This document shows positions 1-8,660 of a stretch of 64,000 bases of DNA, in pieces. Origin of the DNA: Glaciecola sp964195425 (GTDB lineage Bacteria > Pseudomonadota > Gammaproteobacteria > Enterobacterales > Alteromonadaceae); assembly GCA_964195425.1 (NCBI GenBank), contig CAXMOM010000003.1, positions 1 to 64,000 on the forward strand, in the 5' to 3' direction. Position 1 is the first letter of the stretch, and each line of letters starts with the position of its first letter. The translations under genes were made by a program, and so were the position numbers. The notes beneath the pieces were generated by a model that had not been told where the DNA came from, ran no database searches, and worked only from the letters and a program-made list of their open reading frames with translations.

Positions 1-493
1 GGTAATGATGCCCGAAAATGCGCTTTTCCAAGCCTTCCAAGCGTTTGTATAGGCGTGACTCGCGTGATTCGTCATGAATATTACGAAGTCCTTTTATAGA
101 TGGATTGTCGAGCTCTTCGCCAATCATACTATCTTCTTTGCAGGCATTGCTAGTTAGGTAGTTCAAAGCGTCTTCTATAGAATCTGCCGCGATAAGGGCT
201 TTAACAGCGACTAATTTTTCATGGGTAGCGGTCTTAACTCTCAGATTGACGATATTGTTCTTGGTGGCGTAATTGGCGCTTCTAATGGCCCCGTTCAGTC
301 TTTGTAAGGCCTCAGACCCAAGACACTTTGTGAGTTCTTGGTAATCGTCTTTATAGACTTCCCCGCCCATTTTATCTAGTATCGACTGTACAGCATGTTC
401 AGTCAGCTTAAGGTGTCCAAGGTACTGCGTTAACTTCCCGGATTGCACATAAGCAATCCACGTTGTATTTTTGTCAGCGGATAGTTTTTTCAT
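1..493 (-). CDS. Hypothetical protein, 3' end outside the window, possible ribbon-helix-helix segment
   Basis: An open minus-strand frame runs from an ATG at 493 off the left edge without a stop, giving 164 residues beginning MKKLSADKNTTWIAY and reaching KRIFGHHY. The first in-frame stop upstream is at 521-523, so 493 is the only ATG near the beginning. No convincing Shine-Dalgarno is visible. Residues about 80-115 (NIVNLRVKTATHEKL through DALNYL) read as a short strand followed by two helices, the pattern of a ribbon-helix-helix DNA-binding unit. This is inference from appearance only. I do not recognise the family. The composition is polar, with no signal peptide or membrane segment, so the product is probably cytoplasmic. 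Confidence 0.55.
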   Translation of the reverse strand, partial: MKKLSADKNTTWIAYVQSGKLTQYLGHLKLTEHAVQSILDKMGGEVYKDDYQELTKCLGSEALQRLNGAIRSANYATKNNIVNLRVKTATHEKLVAVKALIAADSIEDALNYLTSNACKEDSMIGEELDNPSIKGLRNIHDESRESRLYKRLEGLEKRIFGHHY

Positions 494-788
494 AATGTCA
501 TCGGTGGCAGATATTACGGTTCAAATCTCGTTATCTGATTGTGAACTGGCCATAAAGTGTGAATACAATACTTGACTTCCAACACTTCTTCAATACGTTA
601 GATATAACGGATATAATATTTCATCTTTATATCAAACTAACATATATGATAAATTTCATCTTGTTGCATTATTAAATCTCTTTTAGATCTGTGGTATATG
701 TCATTGAGAGGCTAAAAAATTTGCTGGCTACCAACGCTTCGTTGCTAAAAGTAAGAGTGGTTGCTAGTCTTCGGGTTATATTTTTCAA

Positions 789-1772
789 GTGTTGGCTAAA
801 ATGGCAACGATATCTCAAATAATAGTTTTGTTTGTTGCAGTCCTATTCTTATTTTCATGCTCTGATATTGATGGTTCACCTCAGCAGGCTGATCCTGATT
901 TTATCCCCAAAAATGTTAAACAGACTTTTTCGAGCGTCGATAGCCTAACAGTATTAATCGATGAAGCACATAATAACTTACATACTGCTAGTGGGCGTTA
1001 CAAAGGCTTTCAACAGGTTCTAATTAGCGATGGCTATACTGTCAAACCCAATAGGAAAGCTTTTACATTAGATGGTTTAAAAAACACTGATATCTTAGTT
1101 ATTGCTAATGCACTCTACACCAACAGATATGACTGGATGCCACCATTTAAAGATGCTTTTCAGGAAGCAGAAGTTCAGGCAATAAAGCAATGGGTCTCTG
1201 ATGGCGGTTCTTTGCTGCTAATTGCCGACCATATTCCATTTCCAAAAGCTGCGGAATCATTAACGACAGCCTTTGGCTTTGAATTTAGTAATGGACATGT
1301 TGATAAAGCATTATTTCGTATTAATGACGGCAGTCTAGCAAAGCATGCAGTTACCAAGTCATCGACCGACTTAAACGATAGTATCCAGTTGTAAGTGTTC
1401 AATGACATTAGCAACCCAAGCCCTTCCGAATTTGGCTTTCTCAAGCAAATAAAAACCTTTGGAGGCTCCGCTTTTACTCTACCTCAAAATGCCCAATCAA
1501 TTTTGACATTGGGTAGTTGGGCTTTTTCCAGAACACCGGAAATACCGTTTCAAATAAAGGCAGAAACCCCAAAGATACCTATGGATGGTTGGTCACAAGG
1601 AGCTATCCTAGAATTTGGAAATGGTCGCGTTGCGGTATTTTCTGAAGCTATGATGTTCACGTCTCAATTATACGTTCCCACAGGTGAAAAAATGGGTTTA
1701 GTTTCCAGAGGAGCAGAAGATAATGAGCAATTTTTATTGAACATCATGCATTGGTTAAGTGACGTGATTTAA
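789..1772 (+). pseudogene. Lipoprotein of DUF4350 / glutamine-amidotransferase-like fold, interrupted by an in-frame TAA
   Basis: Two adjacent open frames (789-1394 and 1395-1772) are in the same phase and separated only by a TAA at 1392-1394, so they are one gene with a nonsense codon. The N-terminus has a hydrophobic signal ending in the lipobox LFSC, predicting an outer-membrane or periplasmic lipoprotein. The segment beginning IDEAHNNLHT, followed by GRYKGF and the later WVSDGGSLLLIADHIPF, resembles the DUF4350/class I amidotransferase-like domain of bacterial secreted proteins. The second half supplies the C-terminal part (GNGRVAVFSEAMMF). Total length without the stop would be about 327 residues. 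Decay is the simplest reading. Readthrough or a base-call error is possible. The substrate is unknown. Confidence 0.7.
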
Positions 1773-2442
1773 GTAAGAAACGAGCCACTTTTTGCCTTGT
1801 CAACTCGGTCTCAAATACGGCCAAAGTGGTCATACCTTATTAATGTAATCTTACACATCCTAGGTCATTACCGCCTGCGCGGTAATGACCTAGGGTGTGT
1901 ATACAACGGAGATGGAGTCAATGGCAGAAAACTGCCCATTTGAGACAGTCACTAATACAGGGGCGAAAAGGTTATTTGTTTATAAAACACCTCTGAAAAG
2001 TGCTCAGCTTTCGAGTCGCGTACTTTATTTAACAACAACAAGTGATCCCAAATTAGCTAATTAATCTGATGGTAGTTTTGACAAATGAGTTGCGGTATTG
2101 GCCAGGCCGGTATGAAATGGGCGAAAAGCGAAACCCCTCATCCTCTGCCTAGACAAGCACTGGTCCTGCGAACAGGCTCAAAGCTACTTTAACAGTGTAA
2201 CATAGTCCCATGGTTTGGGATTTACCTGCGTGTGAGCTTAGCAGTGGCAAAGCACATTGGTTGGGGTTTTAGGGATTGATATTCGAAAATGTCTGGGTAT
2301 AAATTACTTATATTCTTAACAGATTATTCATACCCATCTTTATTATTAGTCTGATCTAGGTCAAAGTTTACTTGTATTGCCAAAAACCCTAAACATCAAG
2401 CTGATATAGTAGACCCTCGATTTTTTTCCTCAAATAAAGCGA
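1773..2442. other. Gene-poor intergenic region
   Basis: These 670 bases separate the broken lipoprotein gene from the polyphosphate kinases. They hold the long palindrome at 1852-1901. They also hold a 47-codon reading frame at 1921-2064 with a GGAG three bases before its ATG. That frame matches nothing I recognise and is probably not a gene. The remainder has stops in all frames and looks like non-coding or eroded sequence. I see no transposase fragment that I can name. Promoter elements for the downstream ppk2 gene must lie near the right end but cannot be assigned with confidence. Confidence 0.4.
1852..1901. repeat. Long near-perfect palindrome (dispersed-repeat-like)
   Basis: A 16-bp perfect inverted repeat (1859-1874 against 1879-1894, arm CCTAGGTCATTACCGC) encloses a 4-base centre. 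After one G-T wobble it extends by seven more pairs to 1852/1901, giving a stem of about 24 bp. The core resembles the GTCATTCCCGC-type palindromes scattered between genes in many proteobacteria. No T-run follows on either side, so it is not an ordinary intrinsic terminator, although it could protect a 3' end. Confidence 0.6.
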
Positions 2443-3414
2443 ATGTCTATGACTACAGCAAACACAAAACCTAATGTGAGTTCTACACCCGAATTGAAAA
2501 CAAACAGCGCCTTACATGAATTAGCTGAACATAGACACGATCCAGAATTTATCGCCAACTCTTTTCGCTCAGGCGAATATCCCTATAAAACAAAGATATC
2601 AAAAAAAGCTTATGAAATACGTAAGACTCAGCTTCAAGTTGAGCTTTTAAAAGCTCAAAAATGGGTTAAAGAAAGTGGGCAAAAAATCGTAATACTCTTT
2701 GAAGGTAGAGACGCCGCCGGTAAAGGAGGCACTATTAAAAGATTCATGGAACATTTAAATCCAAGAGGCTGTAGAGTGGTTGCCTTAGAAAAACCAACTG
2801 AAACCGAAAGTAAGCAATGGTACTATCAGCGCTATATAAAGCACTTACCTACAGAAGGCGAAATAGTATTGTTCGACCGCTCTTGGTATAACAGGGCCGG
2901 TGTTGAGAGGGTTATGGATTTTTGCCAACCCAATGATTATTTGGAGTTTATGAGACAAACCCCCGATTTAGAAAGAATGCTGGTAAGAAGCGGCATTAAA
3001 TTATTCAAATACTGGTTTTCAGTCACTCCAAAAGAACAAGCCGCCCGATTTGCAAAAAGAGAGACAGACCCATTAAAACAATGGAAGCTAAGCCCAATTG
3101 ATATACTTGCCAAGCAAAAATGGAATGAATATACCGAAGCAAAAGAAGCGATGTTCTTTTATACAGATACCGCTGATGCGCCTTGGATGGTAGTGAAGTC
3201 GGATGACAAAAAAAGGGCAAGACTCAACTGTATGCACCATTTTTTAACAGACCTAGCGTATCCCGATAAGAATACTCACTTAATTAGAGGTGCCGACTCG
3301 CTTATTGTGGGCAATGCTTCTAACGTGATAGTCGAAGACAGGCATATTTTAGGTAAAACCTTGCATCCATCTCATAACGGAATTCAAAATAAAGCGGTTA
3401 AGGCAGGCGCGTAG
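2443..3414 (+). CDS. ppk2: Polyphosphate kinase 2 family protein (first of two)
   Basis: This 323-residue protein has the PPK2 P-loop kinase core. The Walker A motif EGRDAAGKGG lies at residues 87-96 and the second signature FDRSWYNRAGVE at about 144-155, followed by the usual RSGIKLFKYWFSV and W-K-S-P-ID segments. PPK2 enzymes move phosphate between polyphosphate and nucleotides. Single-domain members usually phosphorylate GDP, ADP or NMPs, and which applies here cannot be told from the motifs. The N-terminus (about 55 residues) and C-terminus (about 50) extend beyond the core and differ from the second copy. The start at 2443 is followed two codons later by another ATG. The second ppk2 gene follows 87-120 bases downstream on the same strand and may be co-transcribed. 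Confidence 0.92.
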   Translation: MSMTTANTKPNVSSTPELKTNSALHELAEHRHDPEFIANSFRSGEYPYKTKISKKAYEIRKTQLQVELLKAQKWVKESGQKIVILFEGRDAAGKGGTIKRFMEHLNPRGCRVVALEKPTETESKQWYYQRYIKHLPTEGEIVLFDRSWYNRAGVERVMDFCQPNDYLEFMRQTPDLERMLVRSGIKLFKYWFSVTPKEQAARFAKRETDPLKQWKLSPIDILAKQKWNEYTEAKEAMFFYTDTADAPWMVVKSDDKKRARLNCMHHFLTDLAYPDKNTHLIRGADSLIVGNASNVIVEDRHILGKTLHPSHNGIQNKAVKAGA

Positions 3415-3534
3415 ATTTTATGGAATATGATATGTTTTATATAATTAATCTAATGGTCGAGTTATCGATTTAAGCGCTATTTAGTTACCTATGGCAGTGC
3501 CGTGTTTATTGCGTTAGATAAGGATCCAATTAAA

Positions 3535-4305
3535 ATGAAAAAGCCAGCCTACGAAAAACAACTTGTTCAATTACAAAGTGAACTAGTGGCCTTACAAACG
3601 TGGGTTCAGAGCACAGGTAGTAAAGTTGTAGTGGTATTTGAAGGCAGAGATGCCGCAGGCAAAGGCGGCGCAATTAAAGCAATAACAGCCAGACTTAATC
3701 CACGAGTAGTGAAAATTGCCGCCTTAACTAGACCCACAGAGCGAGAAAAAACCCAGTGGTATTTTCAGCGATACACCGCCCACTTGCCCTCAGCAGGTGA
3801 GATAGTCTTGTTCGATCGGAGTTGGTATAACCGCGCAGGTGTTGAAAAAGTCATGGGGTTTTGCAGCAAAGAAGAACATCAAGATTTTTTATTAGCCTGC
3901 CCCGAATATGAAAATATGCTAATTCGTTCGGGCATCACCCTAATCAAATATTGGTTCTCGGTATCTGATGAAGAACAAGAAAATCGTTTTGTAGAACGTA
4001 TAAGTAACCCATTGAAGCACTGGAAATTTTCAGATATAGACTTAGTGTCACGGGCTAAATGGGTAGAGTATTCGAGGGCTAAAGACGAAATGTTTGCCCA
4101 TACAGACACAGACGTTAGCCCATGGTTTGTAGTAGACGGGGACGATAAACGAGCCGCACGTTTAAACTGTATACATCACTTTTTAAGCCAAATAGAATAT
4201 CAACACCTTAAACAAAGCAAGATAGAGTTACCTGTGCTTGATAAAAAGAAATATAAAAGACCACCTCACAAACACCAACACCATATTCCTCTAAAGTTTA
4301 GTTAA
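3535..4305 (+). CDS. ppk2: Polyphosphate kinase 2 family protein (second, shorter copy)
   Basis: This is a compact PPK2 core protein of 256 residues from the ATG at 3535, which has AAGGA ten bases upstream. A GTG at 3502 would add eleven residues, but that start has a poorer ribosome site. Walker A reads EGRDAAGKGG and the second motif LFDRSWYNRAGVE. Both are identical or nearly so to the upstream paralogue, while flanking sequence has diverged, so the pair is an old duplication or a long-standing two-enzyme set. The C-terminus is rich in Lys and His (KKKYKRPPHKHQHH), which could contact the polyanionic substrate (inference). The two copies may have different nucleotide preferences. Confidence 0.9.
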   Translation: MKKPAYEKQLVQLQSELVALQTWVQSTGSKVVVVFEGRDAAGKGGAIKAITARLNPRVVKIAALTRPTEREKTQWYFQRYTAHLPSAGEIVLFDRSWYNRAGVEKVMGFCSKEEHQDFLLACPEYENMLIRSGITLIKYWFSVSDEEQENRFVERISNPLKHWKFSDIDLVSRAKWVEYSRAKDEMFAHTDTDVSPWFVVDGDDKRAARLNCIHHFLSQIEYQHLKQSKIELPVLDKKKYKRPPHKHQHHIPLKFS

Positions 4306-4377
4306 GTCGTTTTTTCAAAACTAAATACTCTTTTAATTAATTCTTTTGAAACTCAGCCATTATTTTCGATATTTAGG

Positions 4378-4412
4378 GGCGTTAGGCTTATTGTGGCCCA
4401 ACGCCGGTCTTT
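4378..4412. terminator. Hairpin between convergent ppk2 and aldehyde dehydrogenase genes
   Basis: GGCGTT-A-GGC (4378 on) pairs with GCC-C-AACGCC (ending 4405) with one mismatch and an 8-base loop. A short T-rich run follows on the plus strand. It sits 70 bases after the ppk2 stop and 36 before the end of the convergent gene, where a shared terminator is expected. Confidence 0.5.
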
Positions 4413-4441
4413 ATTTATGCAGCGGTATGTTGGACCAACGC

Positions 4442-5878
4442 TTATGGATTTGGATTGCGTAGCACCATTAGGCGTATTTCGGTCATATCTTCAATGGCAT
4501 AGCGAATGCCTTCGCGGCCTAAGCCCGATTCTTTAACACCACCATACGGCATATTGTCTACTCGCCAACTTGGTACATCGCCTATTACAACGCCGCCTAC
4601 CTCAAGTTGATTCCATGCCTGATGAGCTTTATATATATCGCGGGTGAATATGCCTGCTTGCAGGCCAAATTGGCTGTTGTCGACTTCTTTAAGCGCTTCA
4701 TCAAAGTCAGTGAAACGACTAATTACCGACACAGGTCCAAAGGCTTCCTCGCTATTAACGTCGCAGTCCGACGGTACGTTTTCAAGTATAGTGGCTTGCA
4801 ACATAGCACCATCGCGCTGGCCGCCACATAATAAGTCAGCACCTTTTTCAACGGCCTGGTTAATCCATTGTTCCAAACGTTTTGCTTCTGACTCAGCAAT
4901 CATAGGGCCAATAAAAGTACTTTCTTCAAGTGGGTCGCCATGTATGAGCTTACTTACTTTATCAACATAGGCTTGTTTAAATTCGTCGTATATGTCGCTA
5001 TGCACAATTATTCGCTGCACACTTATACAGCTTTGTCCGCTTTGATAGTAAGCGCCAAATACAATGCGTTCTACTGCATCGTTGAGATCGGTATCGTGGT
5101 CAACCACACAAGCGGCATTTCCACCCAGTTCTAAAACCACTGGTTTTTTACCTGCTTTTGCCTTTAGGGCCCAACCCACGTCGGGTGAACCGGTAAAGCT
5201 TAATAGTTTAAAACGCTCGTCTGTGGTGAATAGGTCAGCGCCGTCTCGACTACATGGTAGTATTGAAAATGCGCCTTCAGGCAAATCGGTTTCGGCCAGT
5301 ACTTCACCCATTATTATTGCGCCTAAAGGTGTGCGGCTGGCAGGTTTTAGTACAAAAGCACAGCCCGCTGCAATCGCGGGTGCTACTTTATGAGCCGCTA
5401 AATTCAGAGGGAAATTAAACGGTGAGATAAACGAGCAGGGGCCAATAGGAACGCGTTTTGTCATTCCAGTATAGCCACGCGCACGCTCGGTAATTTCTAG
5501 CTCAATGACTTCCCCAGAAATACGCACCGCTTCTTCAGCGGCAATTTTAAAGGTGTCTATTAAGCGCGTTACTTCGCCTCTAGCATCTTTGATTGGCTTG
5601 CCCGCTTCAATACACAGGGCATAAGCGAGTTCGTCAAAACGTTCTTTGAAACGCATTACGCAGTGCTCAAGAATTTGCTGGCGTTTGTATGCAGGCATCT
5701 TGTTTAGAGCTGGCTGGGCTGCTTCAGCCGCGGCAATGGCTTGGTCGATTACGGTAGCGTCTGCTAGGGCAACTTTGGTTGCCACTTCTTGGGTATATTT
5801 ATTGGTAACGTCTAAATCGGTATTCGCAAACACCGCTTTGTTAGCAAGAAAGTAAGGGTATTTAGTAGCTAATTTCAT
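4442..5878 (-). CDS. NAD(P)-dependent aldehyde dehydrogenase
   Basis: This is a full-length 478-residue ALDH-superfamily enzyme. The cofactor and substrate region has SPFNFPLNL and FVLKPASRTPLG. The conserved Glu lies in VLELGGNA near residue 249, and the catalytic Cys in YYQSGQSCISVQR near residue 284. The C-terminal signature EEAFGPV and the closing PYGGVKESGLGREG are present. It oxidises an aldehyde to the acid with NAD(P)+. The substrate is not evident. The overall look is of the succinate-semialdehyde/lactaldehyde/y4uC-like branch. It lies 48 bases downstream of an acetolactate-synthase-like gene on the same strand, so the two are probably one transcript and may act on the same small oxo-compound pathway (inference). 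Confidence 0.88.
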   Translation of the reverse strand: MKLATKYPYFLANKAVFANTDLDVTNKYTQEVATKVALADATVIDQAIAAAEAAQPALNKMPAYKRQQILEHCVMRFKERFDELAYALCIEAGKPIKDARGEVTRLIDTFKIAAEEAVRISGEVIELEITERARGYTGMTKRVPIGPCSFISPFNFPLNLAAHKVAPAIAAGCAFVLKPASRTPLGAIIMGEVLAETDLPEGAFSILPCSRDGADLFTTDERFKLLSFTGSPDVGWALKAKAGKKPVVLELGGNAACVVDHDTDLNDAVERIVFGAYYQSGQSCISVQRIIVHSDIYDEFKQAYVDKVSKLIHGDPLEESTFIGPMIAESEAKRLEQWINQAVEKGADLLCGGQRDGAMLQATILENVPSDCDVNSEEAFGPVSVISRFTDFDEALKEVDNSQFGLQAGIFTRDIYKAHQAWNQLEVGGVVIGDVPSWRVDNMPYGGVKESGLGREGIRYAIEDMTEIRLMVLRNPNP

Positions 5879-5926
5879 GGTTGCTCCTTTTACACTTTTA
5901 TATTTTCACAGCGACAACGAGCAAAC

Positions 5927-7567
5927 TTAAACCTTGCTGCTAAGTGTGCGAATAGTTTTATTTAGGGTTTCATCATTAAGACTGTAATCTACGGGCACAT
6001 CGATTAAATGTACAGCAGGCTCGGCTAAGCAGGCTTCTATTTGGCCTTGTAATTTACTTGCTGCATCTATGCGCCAGCCTTTCCCGCCATAACTTTCAAT
6101 ATATTTAACAAAGTCGGGGTTACCGTAATCTAGGCCGTAATTGTCAAATCCCATATTACTTTGCTTCCATTTGATCATGCCGTAGGCGTCGTCGCGTAAT
6201 ATAATAATGACAATATGTAACTTTAAACGCACCGCGGTTTCTACTTCTTGGCTATTCATCATAAATCCGCCGTCGCCACATACTGTTAATACTGCGCGGT
6301 CGGGGTAGACTAGTTTTGCTGCCATGGCTGAGGGTAGACCTGCGCCCATTGTGGCTAATGCATTGTCTAGCAATAATGTATTGCGCATGGCTGCCGGGTA
6401 GTTACGTGCAAACCAAATTTTGTATACACCGTTGTCTAAGGTCACTATGCCATTTTTTGGCATCGCGCTGCGCACCGCTTTAACCGCACGCTCTGGTAAA
6501 ATGGGGAAACGGTCGTCGTTTTCGGTTTCGCTTTTGTGTTCAGTATAGGCATGTTTTGCGTCACTATAAAAATCGAGTTCCCATGTGCATTTTACATTTA
6601 TCGCTTGGTTGATTTGCCAAATGCTGTTTGCAATGTCGCCTACCACCTCAAGCTGAGGGAAATAAACAGGGTCGACGGCGGCGGTTTCAAAGTTAACATG
6701 AATAACTTGCTGACCATTGTCTTCCATAAAGAAAGGTGGTTTTTCTACTACGTCGTGACCTACGTTAATAATGAGGTCGGCACGATCAATTACGCGGTGC
6801 ACAAAGTCGCCAGCCGACAGCGCGGTATTACCCATAAACTTGTCGTCGGTTTCGTCTAATACGCCTTTACCCATTTGTGTGGTAATAAACGGGATGCCTG
6901 TTTTTTCTACAAATTCACGCAGCATTTTTGAAGTAAGTTTTCGGTTAGCGCCGGCGCCAATCACTAGTACGGGTGATTTTGCAGCTTCTATCATGTCTAC
7001 AGCAGCCTGTATGGCTTTGTATTCAGCAATAGGCCTACGTACCACGCTCGGCTTCAAAATAGGCACTGTAGTTTGTTCGTCAGCAATATCTTCTGGCAAT
7101 TCAATATGTACCGCACCGGGGCGCTCTTCACTTGCTAGTCTGAATGCTTCACGCACTATGGAAGGAATTCGGTCACCACTTACTACCTGCGTTGTATATT
7201 TGGTAATAGGGCGCATCATGTCAACCACATCAATTACCTGAAAGCGGCCTTGTTTGCTGGTTTTAATGGGCTTTTGGCCGGTAATCATAAGCATTGGCAT
7301 GGCGCCAAGTTGCGCATAAGCCGCTGGTGTAACTAAGTTAGTTGCGCCAGGGCCTAAGGTAGATAAACATACGCCAACCTTACCCGTTAGGCGTCCATAC
7401 GTAGCGGCCATAAAACCAGCGCCTTGTTCATGGCGAGTCAAAATAAGCCTGATAGAAGAATTTCGCAGCGACTCGAGTAAGTCTAAATTTTCTTCGCCCG
7501 GAATACCAAAAATGTATTCTACCCCTTCGGCTTCTAGTGCTTTAACCATAAGATCTGATGCTTTCAT
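5927..7567 (-). CDS. Acetolactate synthase-like thiamine-diphosphate enzyme, large subunit
   Basis: This 546-residue protein has the three-domain architecture of ThDP enzymes. The N-terminal PYR domain carries FGIPGEENL and the activating Glu in RHEQGAGFMA. A central domain with GAGANRK follows. The C-terminal PP domain has the ThDP/Mg motif starting CGDGGFMMNSQE and ending DDAYG in place of the usual NN. It resembles catabolic acetolactate synthases (AlsS/BudB type), which join two pyruvates to acetolactate. No small regulatory subunit and no acetolactate decarboxylase gene is adjacent, so a different oxo-acid substrate is possible. The gene heads a likely operon with the aldehyde dehydrogenase 48 bases downstream. 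The ATG at 7567 has AAAGGAT a few bases upstream. Confidence 0.8.
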   Translation of the reverse strand: MKASDLMVKALEAEGVEYIFGIPGEENLDLLESLRNSSIRLILTRHEQGAGFMAATYGRLTGKVGVCLSTLGPGATNLVTPAAYAQLGAMPMLMITGQKPIKTSKQGRFQVIDVVDMMRPITKYTTQVVSGDRIPSIVREAFRLASEERPGAVHIELPEDIADEQTTVPILKPSVVRRPIAEYKAIQAAVDMIEAAKSPVLVIGAGANRKLTSKMLREFVEKTGIPFITTQMGKGVLDETDDKFMGNTALSAGDFVHRVIDRADLIINVGHDVVEKPPFFMEDNGQQVIHVNFETAAVDPVYFPQLEVVGDIANSIWQINQAINVKCTWELDFYSDAKHAYTEHKSETENDDRFPILPERAVKAVRSAMPKNGIVTLDNGVYKIWFARNYPAAMRNTLLLDNALATMGAGLPSAMAAKLVYPDRAVLTVCGDGGFMMNSQEVETAVRLKLHIVIIILRDDAYGMIKWKQSNMGFDNYGLDYGNPDFVKYIESYGGKGWRIDAASKLQGQIEACLAEPAVHLIDVPVDYSLNDETLNKTIRTLSSKV

Positions 7568-7745
7568 ATGTATCCTTTTGCTTTTAAATTACTTAGATTA
7601 AGGGTAAATGTTGCTACTCAGTTATGCTATGTGTTGGTGCCTATTAAATATATGCGTTTGGTGACGACCGCTATGATTGGCGAATTGACGGTTTGCTACT
7701 TGAAAAAACTACACTTTTTCATTTAAAGACTATAGCATTGTAGTC

Positions 7746-8609
7746 ATGATGTCGAAAAACACCAAATACATGACTGTAATGGACCGAGTTGTTCACACTA
7801 AAATTTCTTTTTTAACGAAACACGGCAAGCAGAACACGCTTGCTCCTATTTTGTTGTCTGCTTTTAATAGTGTTCTAGTGCATACTGACAAATTTGATAC
7901 CGACAGTCTAGGTACCTTCGACTATAAGATAGTACGAAAACTAAACCCCATTGAGTGCGCCCTTAAAAAGGCTTATTTAGCCTGCGAACTTACCGGCTGC
8001 GATCAGGGTATTGGCAGTGAAGGAAGTTTTAATTCTTTAATGGGTATTGGCGTAATTGATGAAGAGTTTTTGGCCTTTGTTGACCTTAAACGCAATATCG
8101 AAATTGTCGCGAGTGCTAAACAAGCTGTTAGACTAGGGCCGATTGAGGCTGCGAATAAAGGCGAGCTGTTAACGCAACTTGCACACTACCATAAAACAGA
8201 TACTACGTCGTTTGAAAATGATGAACAAAAGTGGCTGTTAAAGCAAGATGAAGAATGGATCAAAGGCTTAAGCCCCAACGATGTTTTGCAGCACGTAGGC
8301 ACTTTCCCTATTTATATTGAACCTGATTTTAGAGCAATGCACTGCCCCGAGAGGCAAGCGGTAATAGCAGCTGCGACTCACGACTTAGTGCGAAGGTTAA
8401 AAGCCTTATGTCCACAATGCGAAGCTGCCAATTTTGTAGCCAAACTATCGCCGTCTAATTTTAGTTATTTGCCATGTGAATTATGTGGACAAGCCACTAC
8501 TCAAATAGTACCGCCATCTGCCCTATGTGATAGCTGCGGATTTACCAAGCCGCAAGAAATAATCCTTGTTGGTGCGAGCGCGTTTTATTGCGTTTATTGC
8601 AACCCCTAA
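7746..8609 (+). CDS. DUF6671-like protein with C-terminal zinc-ribbon cysteines
   Basis: This 287-residue cytoplasmic protein has the early KHGKQNTLAP segment, the central GIGSEGSFNS motif and DFRAMHCPERQAVI, a pattern I associate with the uncharacterised DUF6671 family. That assignment is from memory. The C-terminal 80 residues hold four Cys pairs (CPQC, CELC, CDSC, CVYC), which should form two zinc-binding knuckles. No catalytic function is known to me. A second ATG follows at codon 2, and either could start translation. The next gene, another orphan family, begins about 50 bases downstream on the same strand. Confidence 0.65.
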   Translation: MMSKNTKYMTVMDRVVHTKISFLTKHGKQNTLAPILLSAFNSVLVHTDKFDTDSLGTFDYKIVRKLNPIECALKKAYLACELTGCDQGIGSEGSFNSLMGIGVIDEEFLAFVDLKRNIEIVASAKQAVRLGPIEAANKGELLTQLAHYHKTDTTSFENDEQKWLLKQDEEWIKGLSPNDVLQHVGTFPIYIEPDFRAMHCPERQAVIAAATHDLVRRLKALCPQCEAANFVAKLSPSNFSYLPCELCGQATTQIVPPSALCDSCGFTKPQEIILVGASAFYCVYCNP

Positions 8610-8660
8610 TATTACTAGCGCAATCACTCACCTTATTCTTGGATATGGAAGGGGATCGAA

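Noticed and set aside
1..493. Phage integrase or transposase fragment
   Set aside because: No catalytic Arg-His-Arg-Tyr or DDE motif could be found in the translated segment.
1852..1901. Integron attC site or intrinsic terminator
   Set aside because: The symmetry is too perfect for attC, no RYYYAAC/GTTRRRY ends are present, and there is no T-run.
1921..2064. 47-codon reading frame with a GGAG ribosome-like site
   Set aside because: No recognisable protein features and located in a gene-poor stretch; insufficient to call a gene.
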